Shown: one piece after another, positions 9,301-15,599 of the stretch | Layout: each line of letters starts with the position of its first letter | Numbering within the stretch: the stretch's first letter is position 1 | Assembly: GCF_934359325.1 (NCBI RefSeq) | Contig: NZ_CAKRLH010000019.1 | Coordinates: 1-15,599 of the forward strand | Source: an uncultured Porphyromonas sp. | GTDB lineage: Bacteria; Bacteroidota; Bacteroidia; Bacteroidales; Porphyromonadaceae | DNA: 15,599 bases | Reading direction: 5' to 3' | The notes under the pieces: generated by a model | The model's input: the letters and a program-made list of their open reading frames with translations, nothing else | What the model was told of the DNA's origin: nothing | Databases searched by the model: none | Made by a program: the position numbers and the translations under genes

Positions 9301-10833
9301 ATGCAAAAGAATATGAGAACTACTACCATACTCATCTCGACCCTACTCACGGGGCTATTACTCGCCTCCTGCGTCCGTGATCTCGACCGGATGCCGACGA
9401 ATGACGTAACCGGTCCCAAGGTCTTCGCCACCGAGGAGGGTACACGTGAGGCCTTTGCCAAGGTCTATGGCGCTTGGGCACTCAGGGAGGGCGATGTCGC
9501 CGGCATCGACGACGGATTTACGGGATTCACGAGAGCGTTCTTCAACCTCCAGGAGCTCCCCACGGACGAGGTCAAGTGCGCCTGGAACGATGAGGCAGTC
9601 AAGGGGCTGAGCGACGGCACCTGGGATGCCACTACCGGCTTCGTCGCCGGAGCCTACTACCGCTCCATCATCCAGATCAAGTATGCCAACGAGTTTCTCG
9701 CCAACGTGGACAGCTCACCCCTCAAGCCGGAGGAGAAGGAGCTGATGAAGGCGGAGGCTCGCTTCGTCCGAGCCTTCCAGTACTGGGTGCTGATGGATCT
9801 CTACGGCGATGTGCCCTTCATCACAGAGCAGGATCCGACAGGCAAGACAGCTCCTAAGAAGATCGCCCGCAAGGAGCTCTACGACTACATCATCTCGGAG
9901 CTGAGGGCGGTAGAGCCACTCCTCAAGCCTGCCGGTCAGCAGGTCTATGGTCGTGCCGGTCAGGCTGCCGCACAGGCGCTGCTCGCCCGCGTCTACCTCA
10001 ATGCCGAGGTCTACACCGGCACCGGTCACTACGCAGAGGCAGCGGAGTATGCCGATAAGGTGATCACCGCCGGCTACAAGCTCCACCCGAAATATAAGGA
10101 TCTCTTCGGGGCGGACAACCACAAGTTTACCGACGAGATCATCCTCGCCGTCCCCGCCGATGGGCAAAATGCCCAGAGCTGGTCAGGTGCCACCTTCTTC
10201 GTCTCCGCCTCCTACAATGATGATATGCTCAATAAGCTTAAGGAGAAAAAGCTCCTCGACGGTATCGGCACCAATGGCAAGTGGGGTGGTAATAGAGCGA
10301 CGCCGACCTTTGCCAAGCTCTTCACCCCGGAGGACAGCCGCAACCTGCTCCTCAAGTCGACCGACACGATCGAGAAGCTGAATGACTTCAACCAAGGGGT
10401 CTACGTCTATAAGTACACCAATGTGACCAGCGACGGCAAGCCGGGCAGCCATCCCGACTACTGCGATATGGACTTCCCCCTCTTCCGTCTCGCTGAGATG
10501 TACCTCATCTATGCCGAGTGTGCCGCTAGAGGAGCCGCCGACAAGGGCAAGGGACTGGACTATCTCAATACCATCCGCACCCGAGCAGGCATCGCACCTG
10601 TAGCCGGTCTCGAGCTATCGCAGATCATCGACGAGCGCGGGCGCGAACTCTACTGGGAGGGACACCGCCGCACCGACCTGATCCGCTTCGGACTCTTCAC
10701 CTCAGGCAGTTATCTATGGGAGTGGAAGGGTGGAAAAGCCTCCGGCGCAGCGATGACTGCCGACAGGCTGCTCTACCCCATCCCCGCCTCTGATGCGCTC
10801 GCCAATCCTAACCTTCGTCCCCAAAGCAAATGA
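9301..10833 (+). CDS. susD: SusD-like glycan-binding surface lipoprotein
   Basis: This 510-aa lipoprotein sits at the cell surface as the lid of the SusC transporter and binds alpha-glucan chains. The signal peptide ends in the lipobox LASC with Cys24 as the lipidated residue. Family hallmarks are present in order: VFATEEGTREAFAKVYGAW near 41-59; AEARFVRAFQYWVLMDLYGDVPF at 151-173; a TPR-like helix pair around 221-255; FPLFRLAEMYLIYAECAARG at 392-411; YLNTIRTRAGI near 421-431; IDERGRELYWEGHRRTDLIRFG at 443-464; and the terminal LYPIPASDALANPNLRPQ. It is somewhat shorter than B. thetaiotaomicron SusD (about 550 aa). The 9301 start lies 3 bp after the susC stop; an in-frame ATG at 9313 (M5) has AAAAGAA just upstream and is also possible. 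It overlaps susE by four bases (ATGA). Confidence 0.96.
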   Translation: MQKNMRTTTILISTLLTGLLLASCVRDLDRMPTNDVTGPKVFATEEGTREAFAKVYGAWALREGDVAGIDDGFTGFTRAFFNLQELPTDEVKCAWNDEAVKGLSDGTWDATTGFVAGAYYRSIIQIKYANEFLANVDSSPLKPEEKELMKAEARFVRAFQYWVLMDLYGDVPFITEQDPTGKTAPKKIARKELYDYIISELRAVEPLLKPAGQQVYGRAGQAAAQALLARVYLNAEVYTGTGHYAEAAEYADKVITAGYKLHPKYKDLFGADNHKFTDEIILAVPADGQNAQSWSGATFFVSASYNDDMLNKLKEKKLLDGIGTNGKWGGNRATPTFAKLFTPEDSRNLLLKSTDTIEKLNDFNQGVYVYKYTNVTSDGKPGSHPDYCDMDFPLFRLAEMYLIYAECAARGAADKGKGLDYLNTIRTRAGIAPVAGLELSQIIDERGRELYWEGHRRTDLIRFGLFTSGSYLWEWKGGKASGAAMTADRLLYPIPASDALANPNLRPQSK

Positions 10834-12017
10834 CTCAGACTATGAATAGAATATACCACCTGGCATCCTCCACCCTCGCTGCCCTCATCCTCTCCCTCGT
10901 GGCGGGATGTAGCACCGAGGATCCGATGGAGAGCTTCGATGCCGTCCTCTCCTCTAAGTCTCCCGCCGTGCTCGATCAGCCCACCTCCTCAGAGCTGACG
11001 ATCACTCCCGAGAGCACCGGCACGCTCGACCTGAGCTGGAGCCCCGCCAAGTATGGCGATAAGATCCCCGCTACCTACACCGTCATCCTCTCCCGCGAGG
11101 GGGGCGACAAGCAGCTCGACTTCCCGGTCCCCACCGGGGCACGTCAGATCTCTATCCCACTCCAGCAGCTCAATAAGCGGCTCGTCACCGAGCTGGAGAT
11201 GGAGGGCGACACTCCGGGCAAGGTCTCCGTTACGGTGGAAGCGCTTCCTCTGGCCGATAAGGGGAACGACCACACCCTCGAGACCTATAGGACCACCTCG
11301 GCACCACTGGAGCTGACCGTTACCCCGTTCTTCGCCACTGTCCGCCCTGATCTCTACTTCCTCGTGGGGGACCTCAGCGGCAGAGACGGTGCGCCGGTCT
11401 GGAAGAATGACAATACCGATCACCTCTTCTTCGCCGACGACAATAGCGCCCTCACCTACCACTACGACGGATACCTCAAGGTCGGTGCCGCCTTCAAGAT
11501 CTTCCCAGAGTCCAGCATCGGTAGCTGGGATAACATCCTCGGGATGAAGGAGGGCAAGCTCGATATGGGCGGAGACAATATTGCGCTCCCCGCCGGCTCT
11601 CTTGCCGGATACTACCGGATCACCCTGACCGTCAATAGGGGCAAGCTCGATCCCGCTCAAGCGACCATCAGCTTTACGCCCATCGATGTCTCAGCCAAGC
11701 CGACCCTCAGCAAGGTGGGTATCATAGGCACCGCCGGCATCGACTGGGACCATGACCTCTTCCTCGAGCAGTCGAGTACCGAGCCGCACCTCTGGATCGG
11801 CAGGGAGATCGTGCTGAAGGAGGGCGAATTTAAGCTTCGCGCCGATGCTGCCTGGAGTACCAACTGGGGAGGTCAGGAGAAGGAGAAATTCCCCACCGAC
11901 TTCGGCATCGCCAACGGCGGAGAGAACTGGAAGGTGACCGCCAAGGAGGCAGGGAAGTACAACGTCTACTTCAACGACCTCACCGGCAACTACTTCTTCC
12001 AGAAGCTCGACAAGTAA
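10830..12017 (+). CDS. susE: SusE-like starch-binding outer-membrane lipoprotein
   Basis: This 395-aa surface lipoprotein helps hold starch or maltodextrin at the SusCD complex. The signal peptide ends in VAGC (Cys27). An Ig-like SusE N-terminal domain spans about 45-165 (LDLSWSPAKYGDKIPATYTVILSR region). Two starch-binding modules follow: about 172-285 (DLYFLVGDLSG ... GSWDNILGM ... AGYYRITLTVN) and about 294-395 (SKVGIIGTAGIDWDHDLFLEQ ... GEFKLRADAAWSTNWGG ... AGKYNVYFNDLTGNYFF). Three domains and this length match SusE rather than the four-domain SusF. Trp343, Trp346 and Trp367 are plausible sugar-stacking residues, judged by eye. The start overlaps the susD stop (ATGA), indicating translational coupling; M5 at 10842 is an alternative. 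No susF or susG follows. Confidence 0.9.
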   Translation: MTQTMNRIYHLASSTLAALILSLVAGCSTEDPMESFDAVLSSKSPAVLDQPTSSELTITPESTGTLDLSWSPAKYGDKIPATYTVILSREGGDKQLDFPVPTGARQISIPLQQLNKRLVTELEMEGDTPGKVSVTVEALPLADKGNDHTLETYRTTSAPLELTVTPFFATVRPDLYFLVGDLSGRDGAPVWKNDNTDHLFFADDNSALTYHYDGYLKVGAAFKIFPESSIGSWDNILGMKEGKLDMGGDNIALPAGSLAGYYRITLTVNRGKLDPAQATISFTPIDVSAKPTLSKVGIIGTAGIDWDHDLFLEQSSTEPHLWIGREIVLKEGEFKLRADAAWSTNWGGQEKEKFPTDFGIANGGENWKVTAKEAGKYNVYFNDLTGNYFFQKLDK

Positions 12018-12043
12018 TCTCCACACAGTAAGAAAGATTTTGA

Positions 12044-12051
12044 TAGGTTTG
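12044..12051 (+). promoter_or_regulatory. -7-like element (TAGGTTTG) inside the susE-susA gap
   Basis: TAGGTTTG is an exact TAnnTTTG match. Its last base is the first base of the terminator stem at 12051. There is no TTTG-like -33 box at the right distance. If used, transcription would begin near 12055-12058, inside the left arm of the hairpin, giving the susA-like gene its own leader of about 35 nt. Confidence 0.4.
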
Positions 12052-12089
12052 CTCCCACCGGTGACACGTCCCCGGTGGGAGCTTTTTTT
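12051..12089 (+). terminator. Intrinsic terminator between susE and the susA-like gene
   Basis: GCTCCCACCGG (12051-12061) pairs with CCGGTGGGAGC (12072-12082) as a perfect 11-bp stem with a 10-nt loop. Seven T residues follow directly (12083-12089). It lies 34 bp after the susE stop and ends only two bases before the next ATG at 12092. It should separate susBCDE from the downstream enzyme gene or reduce its expression. Confidence 0.88.
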
Positions 12090-12091
12090 CG

Positions 12092-13951
12092 ATGACTATG
12101 CATACTCACAAGCCACTTATCACCCTACTGCTACTGATACTGACTTGCCCGCTCCTCAGAGCGGAGAGCCGGCTCACCATCCACCCGCAGCAGTGGTGGG
12201 TGGGGATGAAGGATCCGACACTCCAGATCCTCCTCTACGGAGATGAGCTGGTCGGTGCGACGCTCACCGTAGAGGGCGACGGCATTACGCTAACTGAGAC
12301 GGTCTGCCCTCCCAATCCTCGCTACCGTCTCCTCTATCTGGATCTCAGCAGTGCCGTGCCCCAGGATCTCCGAATACGGATACGGGGGGCAGAGGGCGAT
12401 GAGCGTATCATCAGTTACCCGCTACTCAAGAGGAAAAAACACGAGACAAAGGCTCAGGGCTTCTCCCCCAAGGATGTCCTCTACCTGATCATGCCGGACC
12501 GCTTTGCCAATGGTGACCCAACCAACGACACCATCGAGGGTATGCGAGAGACCCGTGTCGATCGGAGCGACGGCTTTGCCCGACATGGTGGGGACCTAAA
12601 GGGGCTCAAGCAGAGTCTTCCCTACCTCTCCGACCTCGGCATCACCGCCCTCTGGCTCAATCCTGTCCAAGAGAACGATATGAGCGAGGGCTCCTACCAC
12701 GGCTATGCGATCACCGATTACTACCGCATTGATCCCCGTCTGGGCAGCAACGATGACTTCCGCAACTTCGTGCAGGCGGCACACGAGAGAGGGCTAAAGG
12801 TCATCATGGATATGGTCTTCAATCACTGCGGCTCCGAGAGCCCACTCTTCCGCGATATGCCCGGAGAGGATTGGTTTCATCACGGCAGTCAGTACCACCA
12901 GACTTCCTTCAAGACCTCTACACAGATGGATCCCAATGCCCCGAAGAGCGAGCGGGAGGAGGCCACGGACGGATGGTTTGTAGAGACGATGCCGGACCTT
13001 AACCACAGCAACCCCCACGTGATGACCTACCTCACACAGAGCAGCATCTTCTGGATCGAGTATGCGGGGATCGATGGAATACGGCAGGACACCCACCCCT
13101 ACGGTGATCTGGGGGCGATGGGGAAGTGGTGCGATGCGCTCTTAGAGGAGTATCCGGACTTCAATATCGTGGGGGAGACCTGGTTTATGCTCCCCTCACA
13201 GGTAGCCTACTGGCAGCGTGGCAGTCGTCTCGCCCGCCCGGAGGACAGTCGCCTGCCGACAGTGATGGACTTCCCGCTGATGCTGGCGACCACGAGGGCA
13301 TTTGACGAAGAGACCACCCCGTGGGACGGCGGACTCTTCCACCTCTACGAGTGTCTCTCAGCCGACTTCGTCTACGAGGATAGGGATAGTCTGCTCACTT
13401 TCCTTGACAATCACGACACCTCCCGCTTCTGTAAGGACAGCACCGATGCAGCCAACCTCAGCCGATACCGGCAGGCTCTCGCCTTCCTCCTCACGACACG
13501 CGGCATCCCTCAGCTCTACTACGGCACTGAGATCCTGATGGCAGCGGACAAGAGTGAGGGCGATGGCGCCTTGAGGAGGGACTTCCCCGGAGGCTGGGAG
13601 GGGGACCACACCGATGCCCTGAGGGGAAGGAACCTCTCCCCGACACAGCAGGAGGCACTCGATTACACCCGGCGGCTCCTCACGTGGAGAAGAGACAACA
13701 GGACCGTCACAAGGGGGAAACTCCGCCACTACAGTCCTCTGGACGGGGTCTACCTCTACACCCGCACCCTGGGCGACAGCTGCGTTGTAGTCCTGCTCAA
13801 CGGCACCTCCGAGGAACGTCGTGTCGCACTACGGTCTTTACCGCTCCCCGAGGGAGTGACGCCGCACCGGGAGGTCACCTCCGGACGAGAGATCCCCGCA
13901 AAAGAGACGACAGTGACCATCCCACCTCACGATGTGGTGATCCTCGAGTAG
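12092..13951 (+). CDS. susA: SusA-like periplasmic GH13 neopullulanase / cyclomaltodextrinase
   Basis: This 619-aa alpha-amylase-family (GH13) enzyme likely cuts imported malto-oligosaccharides, cyclodextrins or pullulan fragments in the periplasm. The signal peptide (about 1-24, LLRA before E25) has no lipobox, so it is not a surface lipoprotein. An N-terminal cyclomaltodextrinase-type domain (about 26-115) carries HPQQWWVGMK. The catalytic barrel follows: DMVFNH (240-245), nucleophile Asp333 (GIRQDTHPY), acid/base Glu362 (VGETWF) and transition-state Asp442 (FLDNHDTSRF). A C-terminal beta domain ends at 619. Length and domain order match SusA (about 617 aa), not the longer SusG with its internal CBM58. 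ATG codons at 12092 and 12098 are both possible; the gene starts right behind a terminator, leaving no room for a ribosome site in full-length read-through RNA. Exact substrate preference cannot be read from sequence. Confidence 0.9.
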   Translation: MTMHTHKPLITLLLLILTCPLLRAESRLTIHPQQWWVGMKDPTLQILLYGDELVGATLTVEGDGITLTETVCPPNPRYRLLYLDLSSAVPQDLRIRIRGAEGDERIISYPLLKRKKHETKAQGFSPKDVLYLIMPDRFANGDPTNDTIEGMRETRVDRSDGFARHGGDLKGLKQSLPYLSDLGITALWLNPVQENDMSEGSYHGYAITDYYRIDPRLGSNDDFRNFVQAAHERGLKVIMDMVFNHCGSESPLFRDMPGEDWFHHGSQYHQTSFKTSTQMDPNAPKSEREEATDGWFVETMPDLNHSNPHVMTYLTQSSIFWIEYAGIDGIRQDTHPYGDLGAMGKWCDALLEEYPDFNIVGETWFMLPSQVAYWQRGSRLARPEDSRLPTVMDFPLMLATTRAFDEETTPWDGGLFHLYECLSADFVYEDRDSLLTFLDNHDTSRFCKDSTDAANLSRYRQALAFLLTTRGIPQLYYGTEILMAADKSEGDGALRRDFPGGWEGDHTDALRGRNLSPTQQEALDYTRRLLTWRRDNRTVTRGKLRHYSPLDGVYLYTRTLGDSCVVVLLNGTSEERRVALRSLPLPEGVTPHREVTSGREIPAKETTVTIPPHDVVILE

Positions 13952-13973
13952 AGCCTCCCAGTGGGAACGGCTC
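13951..13973 (+). terminator. Hairpin just after the susA-like stop
   Basis: GAGCC (13951-13955) pairs with GGCTC (13969-13973) and TCCC (13956-13959) with GGGA (13963-13966), giving a 9-bp stem with a 2-nt bulge and a 3-nt loop. It lacks a T run, but the large palindrome at 13975-14040 follows at once. Termination or 3'-end protection is plausible, not proven. Confidence 0.4.
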
Positions 13974-13974
13974 A

Positions 13975-14040
13975 GATCTATTACCGGTATTAGTGTGATC
14001 TATTACCGGTATTAGTGCGCACTAATACCGGTAATAGATT
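13975..14040. repeat. Palindromic repeat cluster, downstream of the sus locus
   Basis: Three consecutive 22-bp units are present without spacers. Two are direct (13975-13996 and 13997-14018, 21/22 identical, both starting GATCTATTACCGGTATTAG) and one is inverted (14019-14040). The second direct and the inverted unit form a perfect 21-bp hairpin with no unpaired loop in DNA. The CACTAATACCGG core is shared with 3755-3814, and both clusters have two units in one orientation and one in the other. Confidence 0.92.
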
Positions 14041-14083
14041 TGAGCCATGTCCGAGGGGGGGTACCAGGCGGGAGAGGTGGCAG

Positions 14084-14115
14084 CTTGGGGAGATGGCGCA
14101 AAAGCGTATATTTGC
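14084..14115 (+). promoter_or_regulatory. Likely promoter of recQ
   Basis: TATATTTG at 14108-14115 is an exact -7 element, and CTTG at 14084-14087 lies a 20-nt spacer upstream as a -33 candidate. This is among the best promoter matches in the window. Transcription would begin near 14120, giving a leader of about 125 nt before the recQ ATG at 14248. Confidence 0.55.
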
Positions 14116-14137
14116 GACCGCTTAGGCGAGGTCGGAG

Positions 14138-14159
14138 CAGCAGAGGCTGCGATTTTTTA
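14138..14159 (+). terminator. Terminator-like hairpin in the recQ leader
   Basis: GCAGC (14138-14142) pairs with GCTGC (14147-14151) around an AGAG loop, followed by GA and six T residues (14154-14159). The stem is short (5 bp), so termination would be partial. It lies between the promoter candidate and the recQ start, which suggests attenuation or a short leader RNA. Confidence 0.35.
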
Positions 14160-14162
14160 TCC

Positions 14163-14217
14163 ACTTCATCATCCGGTATTTGGAGAGGTAGCCTTTTTTT
14201 GACTACCTTTATGAAGT
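14163..14217 (+). other. Nested inverted repeats in the recQ leader
   Basis: ACTTCAT (14163-14169) pairs with ATGAAGT (14211-14217), enclosing AGGTAG (14186-14191) with CTACCT (14203-14208). The inner loop carries a run of seven T residues (14194-14200). The structure ends 30 nt before the recQ ATG. The T run sits in a loop rather than after the stem, so it is not a standard terminator. Confidence 0.4.
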
Positions 14218-14247
14218 AAATAAAAATCACCGACCTTGCCCTAAGAG

Positions 14248-15599
14248 ATGGAACAGTCTGACGACTTACTACACAAGACCCTTAAGCACTTCTTTGGCTT
14301 CGACACCTTCAAGGGTGATCAGGCCGAGATCATAGCGAGCATCATGGCCGGTCATGACACCTTCGTGCTTATGCCGACCGGCGGAGGCAAGTCCCTCTGC
14401 TACCAGCTGCCCGCCCTGATCAGCGAGGGCACCTCGATCATCATCTCTCCCCTAATCGCTCTGATGAAGAATCAGGTGGATGCGATCCGAGGCTGCGCTG
14501 CAGACCCGTCCGTGGCTCATGTCATGAACTCCTCGCTCACCAAGTCTGAGCTGGAGGAGGTGCGTGCCGACCTGGCGAGCGGAGCGACGAAGATGCTCTT
14601 CGTGGCTCCGGAGAGTCTGACGAAGGAGGAGAATGTGGAGTTCCTCAAGTCGATACCGGTATCCTTCTACGCCGTGGACGAGGCGCACTGTATCAGCGAG
14701 TGGGGTCACGACTTCCGTCCGGAGTACCGTCGCATCCGGGAGATCGTCGACCAGATCGAGCGACGTCCCATCATCGCCCTCACGGCGACGGCGACGCCGA
14801 TGGTGCAGCAAGATATCCTAAAGGCGCTCGAGATGAGGGATGCGAGGGTCTTCCGCAGCTCCTTTAATCGACCCAATCTCTACTACGAGATCCGACGGAA
14901 GGACAGCGAGGTGGAGCCGGACATCATCCGCTTCATCAAGGAGCACCACCACAAGAGCGGGATCATCTACTGCATGAGCCGCAAGAAGGTGGAGAACCTT
15001 GCTGAGGTGCTCAGGGCCAACGACATCAAGGCGCTCCCCTACCACGCCGGGATCGAGAGCAAGGTGCGGGATGAGACGCAGGATGCGTTTCTCAACGAGA
15101 GCATCGATGTCATCGTGGCGACGATAGCCTTCGGGATGGGGATCGACAAGCCAGACGTCCGCTTCGTGATCCATTACGACATCCCTAAGAGCCTGGAGAG
15201 CTACTACCAGGAGACCGGTCGCGCGGGGCGGGACGGCGGCGAGGGGCTCTGCATCGCTTACTACAGCAATGCTGACATCGATAAGATGGCGAAGCTCCTC
15301 CATAGTAAGAATAAGACGAATAACGAGAGGGTCGTGGGCTCCCTCCTTCTCGAAGAGATGAAGTCCTATGCAGAGAGCCCGATATGCCGACGGAAGTTTC
15401 TCCTCAATTACTTCGGAGAGACCTACGAGCAAGATAACTGTCACAACTGCGATAACTGTAAAGCGCACCATAAGAGAGTGGAAGCAAAAGAGACACTGAT
15501 CAGCATACTCGAGGCAGTGAGTGTGCTTAAGGAGGAATTTAAGACCGACTACATCATTCACTTCCTCCTGGGTAAGAAGACGGTCGACATCGAGAACTA
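14248..15599 (+). CDS. recQ: RecQ-family ATP-dependent DNA helicase (3' end outside the window)
   Basis: The frame is open to the window edge: 450 codons plus two bases, with no stop, so the C-terminus is missing. RecQ is a 3'-5' superfamily 2 helicase that unwinds DNA during recombination and repair. Helicase motifs appear in order: motif 0 (FKGDQAEII, Gln25); Walker A TGGGKS (44-49); SPLIALM (67-73); DEAH (144-147) followed by the RecQ-typical CISEWGHDFRPEY; LTATAT (178-183); VATIAFGMGIDKPDVRFVIHYDIP; and motif VI QETGRAGRDG (321-330). The RecQ zinc-binding module follows with Cys380, Cys398, Cys401 and Cys404. The start at 14248 places motif 0 at the usual distance from the N-terminus. A winged-helix RQC domain would begin near the cut end; whether an HRDC domain follows cannot be seen. 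It is unrelated in function to the sus genes. Confidence 0.96.
   Translation, partial: MEQSDDLLHKTLKHFFGFDTFKGDQAEIIASIMAGHDTFVLMPTGGGKSLCYQLPALISEGTSIIISPLIALMKNQVDAIRGCAADPSVAHVMNSSLTKSELEEVRADLASGATKMLFVAPESLTKEENVEFLKSIPVSFYAVDEAHCISEWGHDFRPEYRRIREIVDQIERRPIIALTATATPMVQQDILKALEMRDARVFRSSFNRPNLYYEIRRKDSEVEPDIIRFIKEHHHKSGIIYCMSRKKVENLAEVLRANDIKALPYHAGIESKVRDETQDAFLNESIDVIVATIAFGMGIDKPDVRFVIHYDIPKSLESYYQETGRAGRDGGEGLCIAYYSNADIDKMAKLLHSKNKTNNERVVGSLLLEEMKSYAESPICRRKFLLNYFGETYEQDNCHNCDNCKAHHKRVEAKETLISILEAVSVLKEEFKTDYIIHFLLGKKTVDIEN

Noticed and set aside
10989..11660. A 223-codon minus-strand open frame inside susE
   Set aside because: Antisense to a complete lipoprotein gene with clear domains; the translation resembles reversed codon bias only.
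12040..12246. A 68-codon plus-strand frame overlapping the susE-susA gap
   Set aside because: It crosses the terminator stem and overlaps the signal-peptide region of the susA-like gene in another frame; its proline-rich translation is not protein-like.
12092..13951. Identification as SusG
   Set aside because: No lipobox Cys, no internal carbohydrate-binding module, and an N-terminal cyclomaltodextrinase-type domain with HPQQWWVGMK; these fit SusA.
13975..14040. CRISPR array
   Set aside because: The 22-bp units abut without spacers and one is inverted, which is a palindromic repeat and not a CRISPR. No cas genes are present.
14012..14230. A 72-codon minus-strand frame between susA and recQ
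   Set aside because: It runs through the palindromic repeat and the T-rich leader hairpins, and its translation has no recognisable features. The forward-strand promoter and structures explain the region better.

Overview
This window comes from a member of the Bacteroidota, most likely the Bacteroidales. The evidence is a SusC/SusD outer-membrane pair, a GH97 alpha-glucosidase, a DUF6377-type membrane regulator, start codons without clear Shine-Dalgarno sites, and several exact matches to the Bacteroides -7 element TAnnTTTG. Base composition is moderately GC-rich by eye. This could fit a Porphyromonas-like lineage, but genus cannot be fixed from sequence reading alone.

Layout. Positions 15-91 hold tRNA-Asn(GTT) with its terminator. 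A periplasmic HtrA/Do-family serine protease follows at 333-1835 and ends in a GC-rich hairpin. A SusR-like regulator with periplasmic TPR-like helices, one membrane span and a cytoplasmic helix-turn-helix lies at 1958-3604. A 528-bp intergenic region (3605-4132) carries a palindromic repeat cluster, the presumed sus promoter and a roughly 130-nt leader. The starch/malto-oligosaccharide operon runs susB (4133-6259), susC (6283-9297), susD (9301-10833), susE (10830-12017). A strong terminator that overlaps a promoter-like box separates susE from a susA-like periplasmic GH13 enzyme (12092-13951). A second, related palindromic cluster follows at 13975-14040. The window ends inside a RecQ helicase gene (14248 onward), which has no stop codon because it is cut by the window edge.

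How the genes work together (known roles in Bacteroides, applied here by inference). SusD and SusE bind alpha-glucans at the cell surface, and SusC imports oligosaccharides with energy from TonB. The SusA-like enzyme cuts them in the periplasm and SusB releases glucose. The SusR-like protein senses a periplasmic maltose-type inducer and activates the operon. Compared with the B. thetaiotaomicron locus, susF and the surface amylase susG are absent from the window, and susA has moved to the end of the operon.

The most interesting signals are non-coding. Two related three-unit palindromic repeat clusters bracket the sus operon. A terminator before susA overlaps a -7 promoter element and abuts the start codon. 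The sus leader has mutually exclusive pairings.
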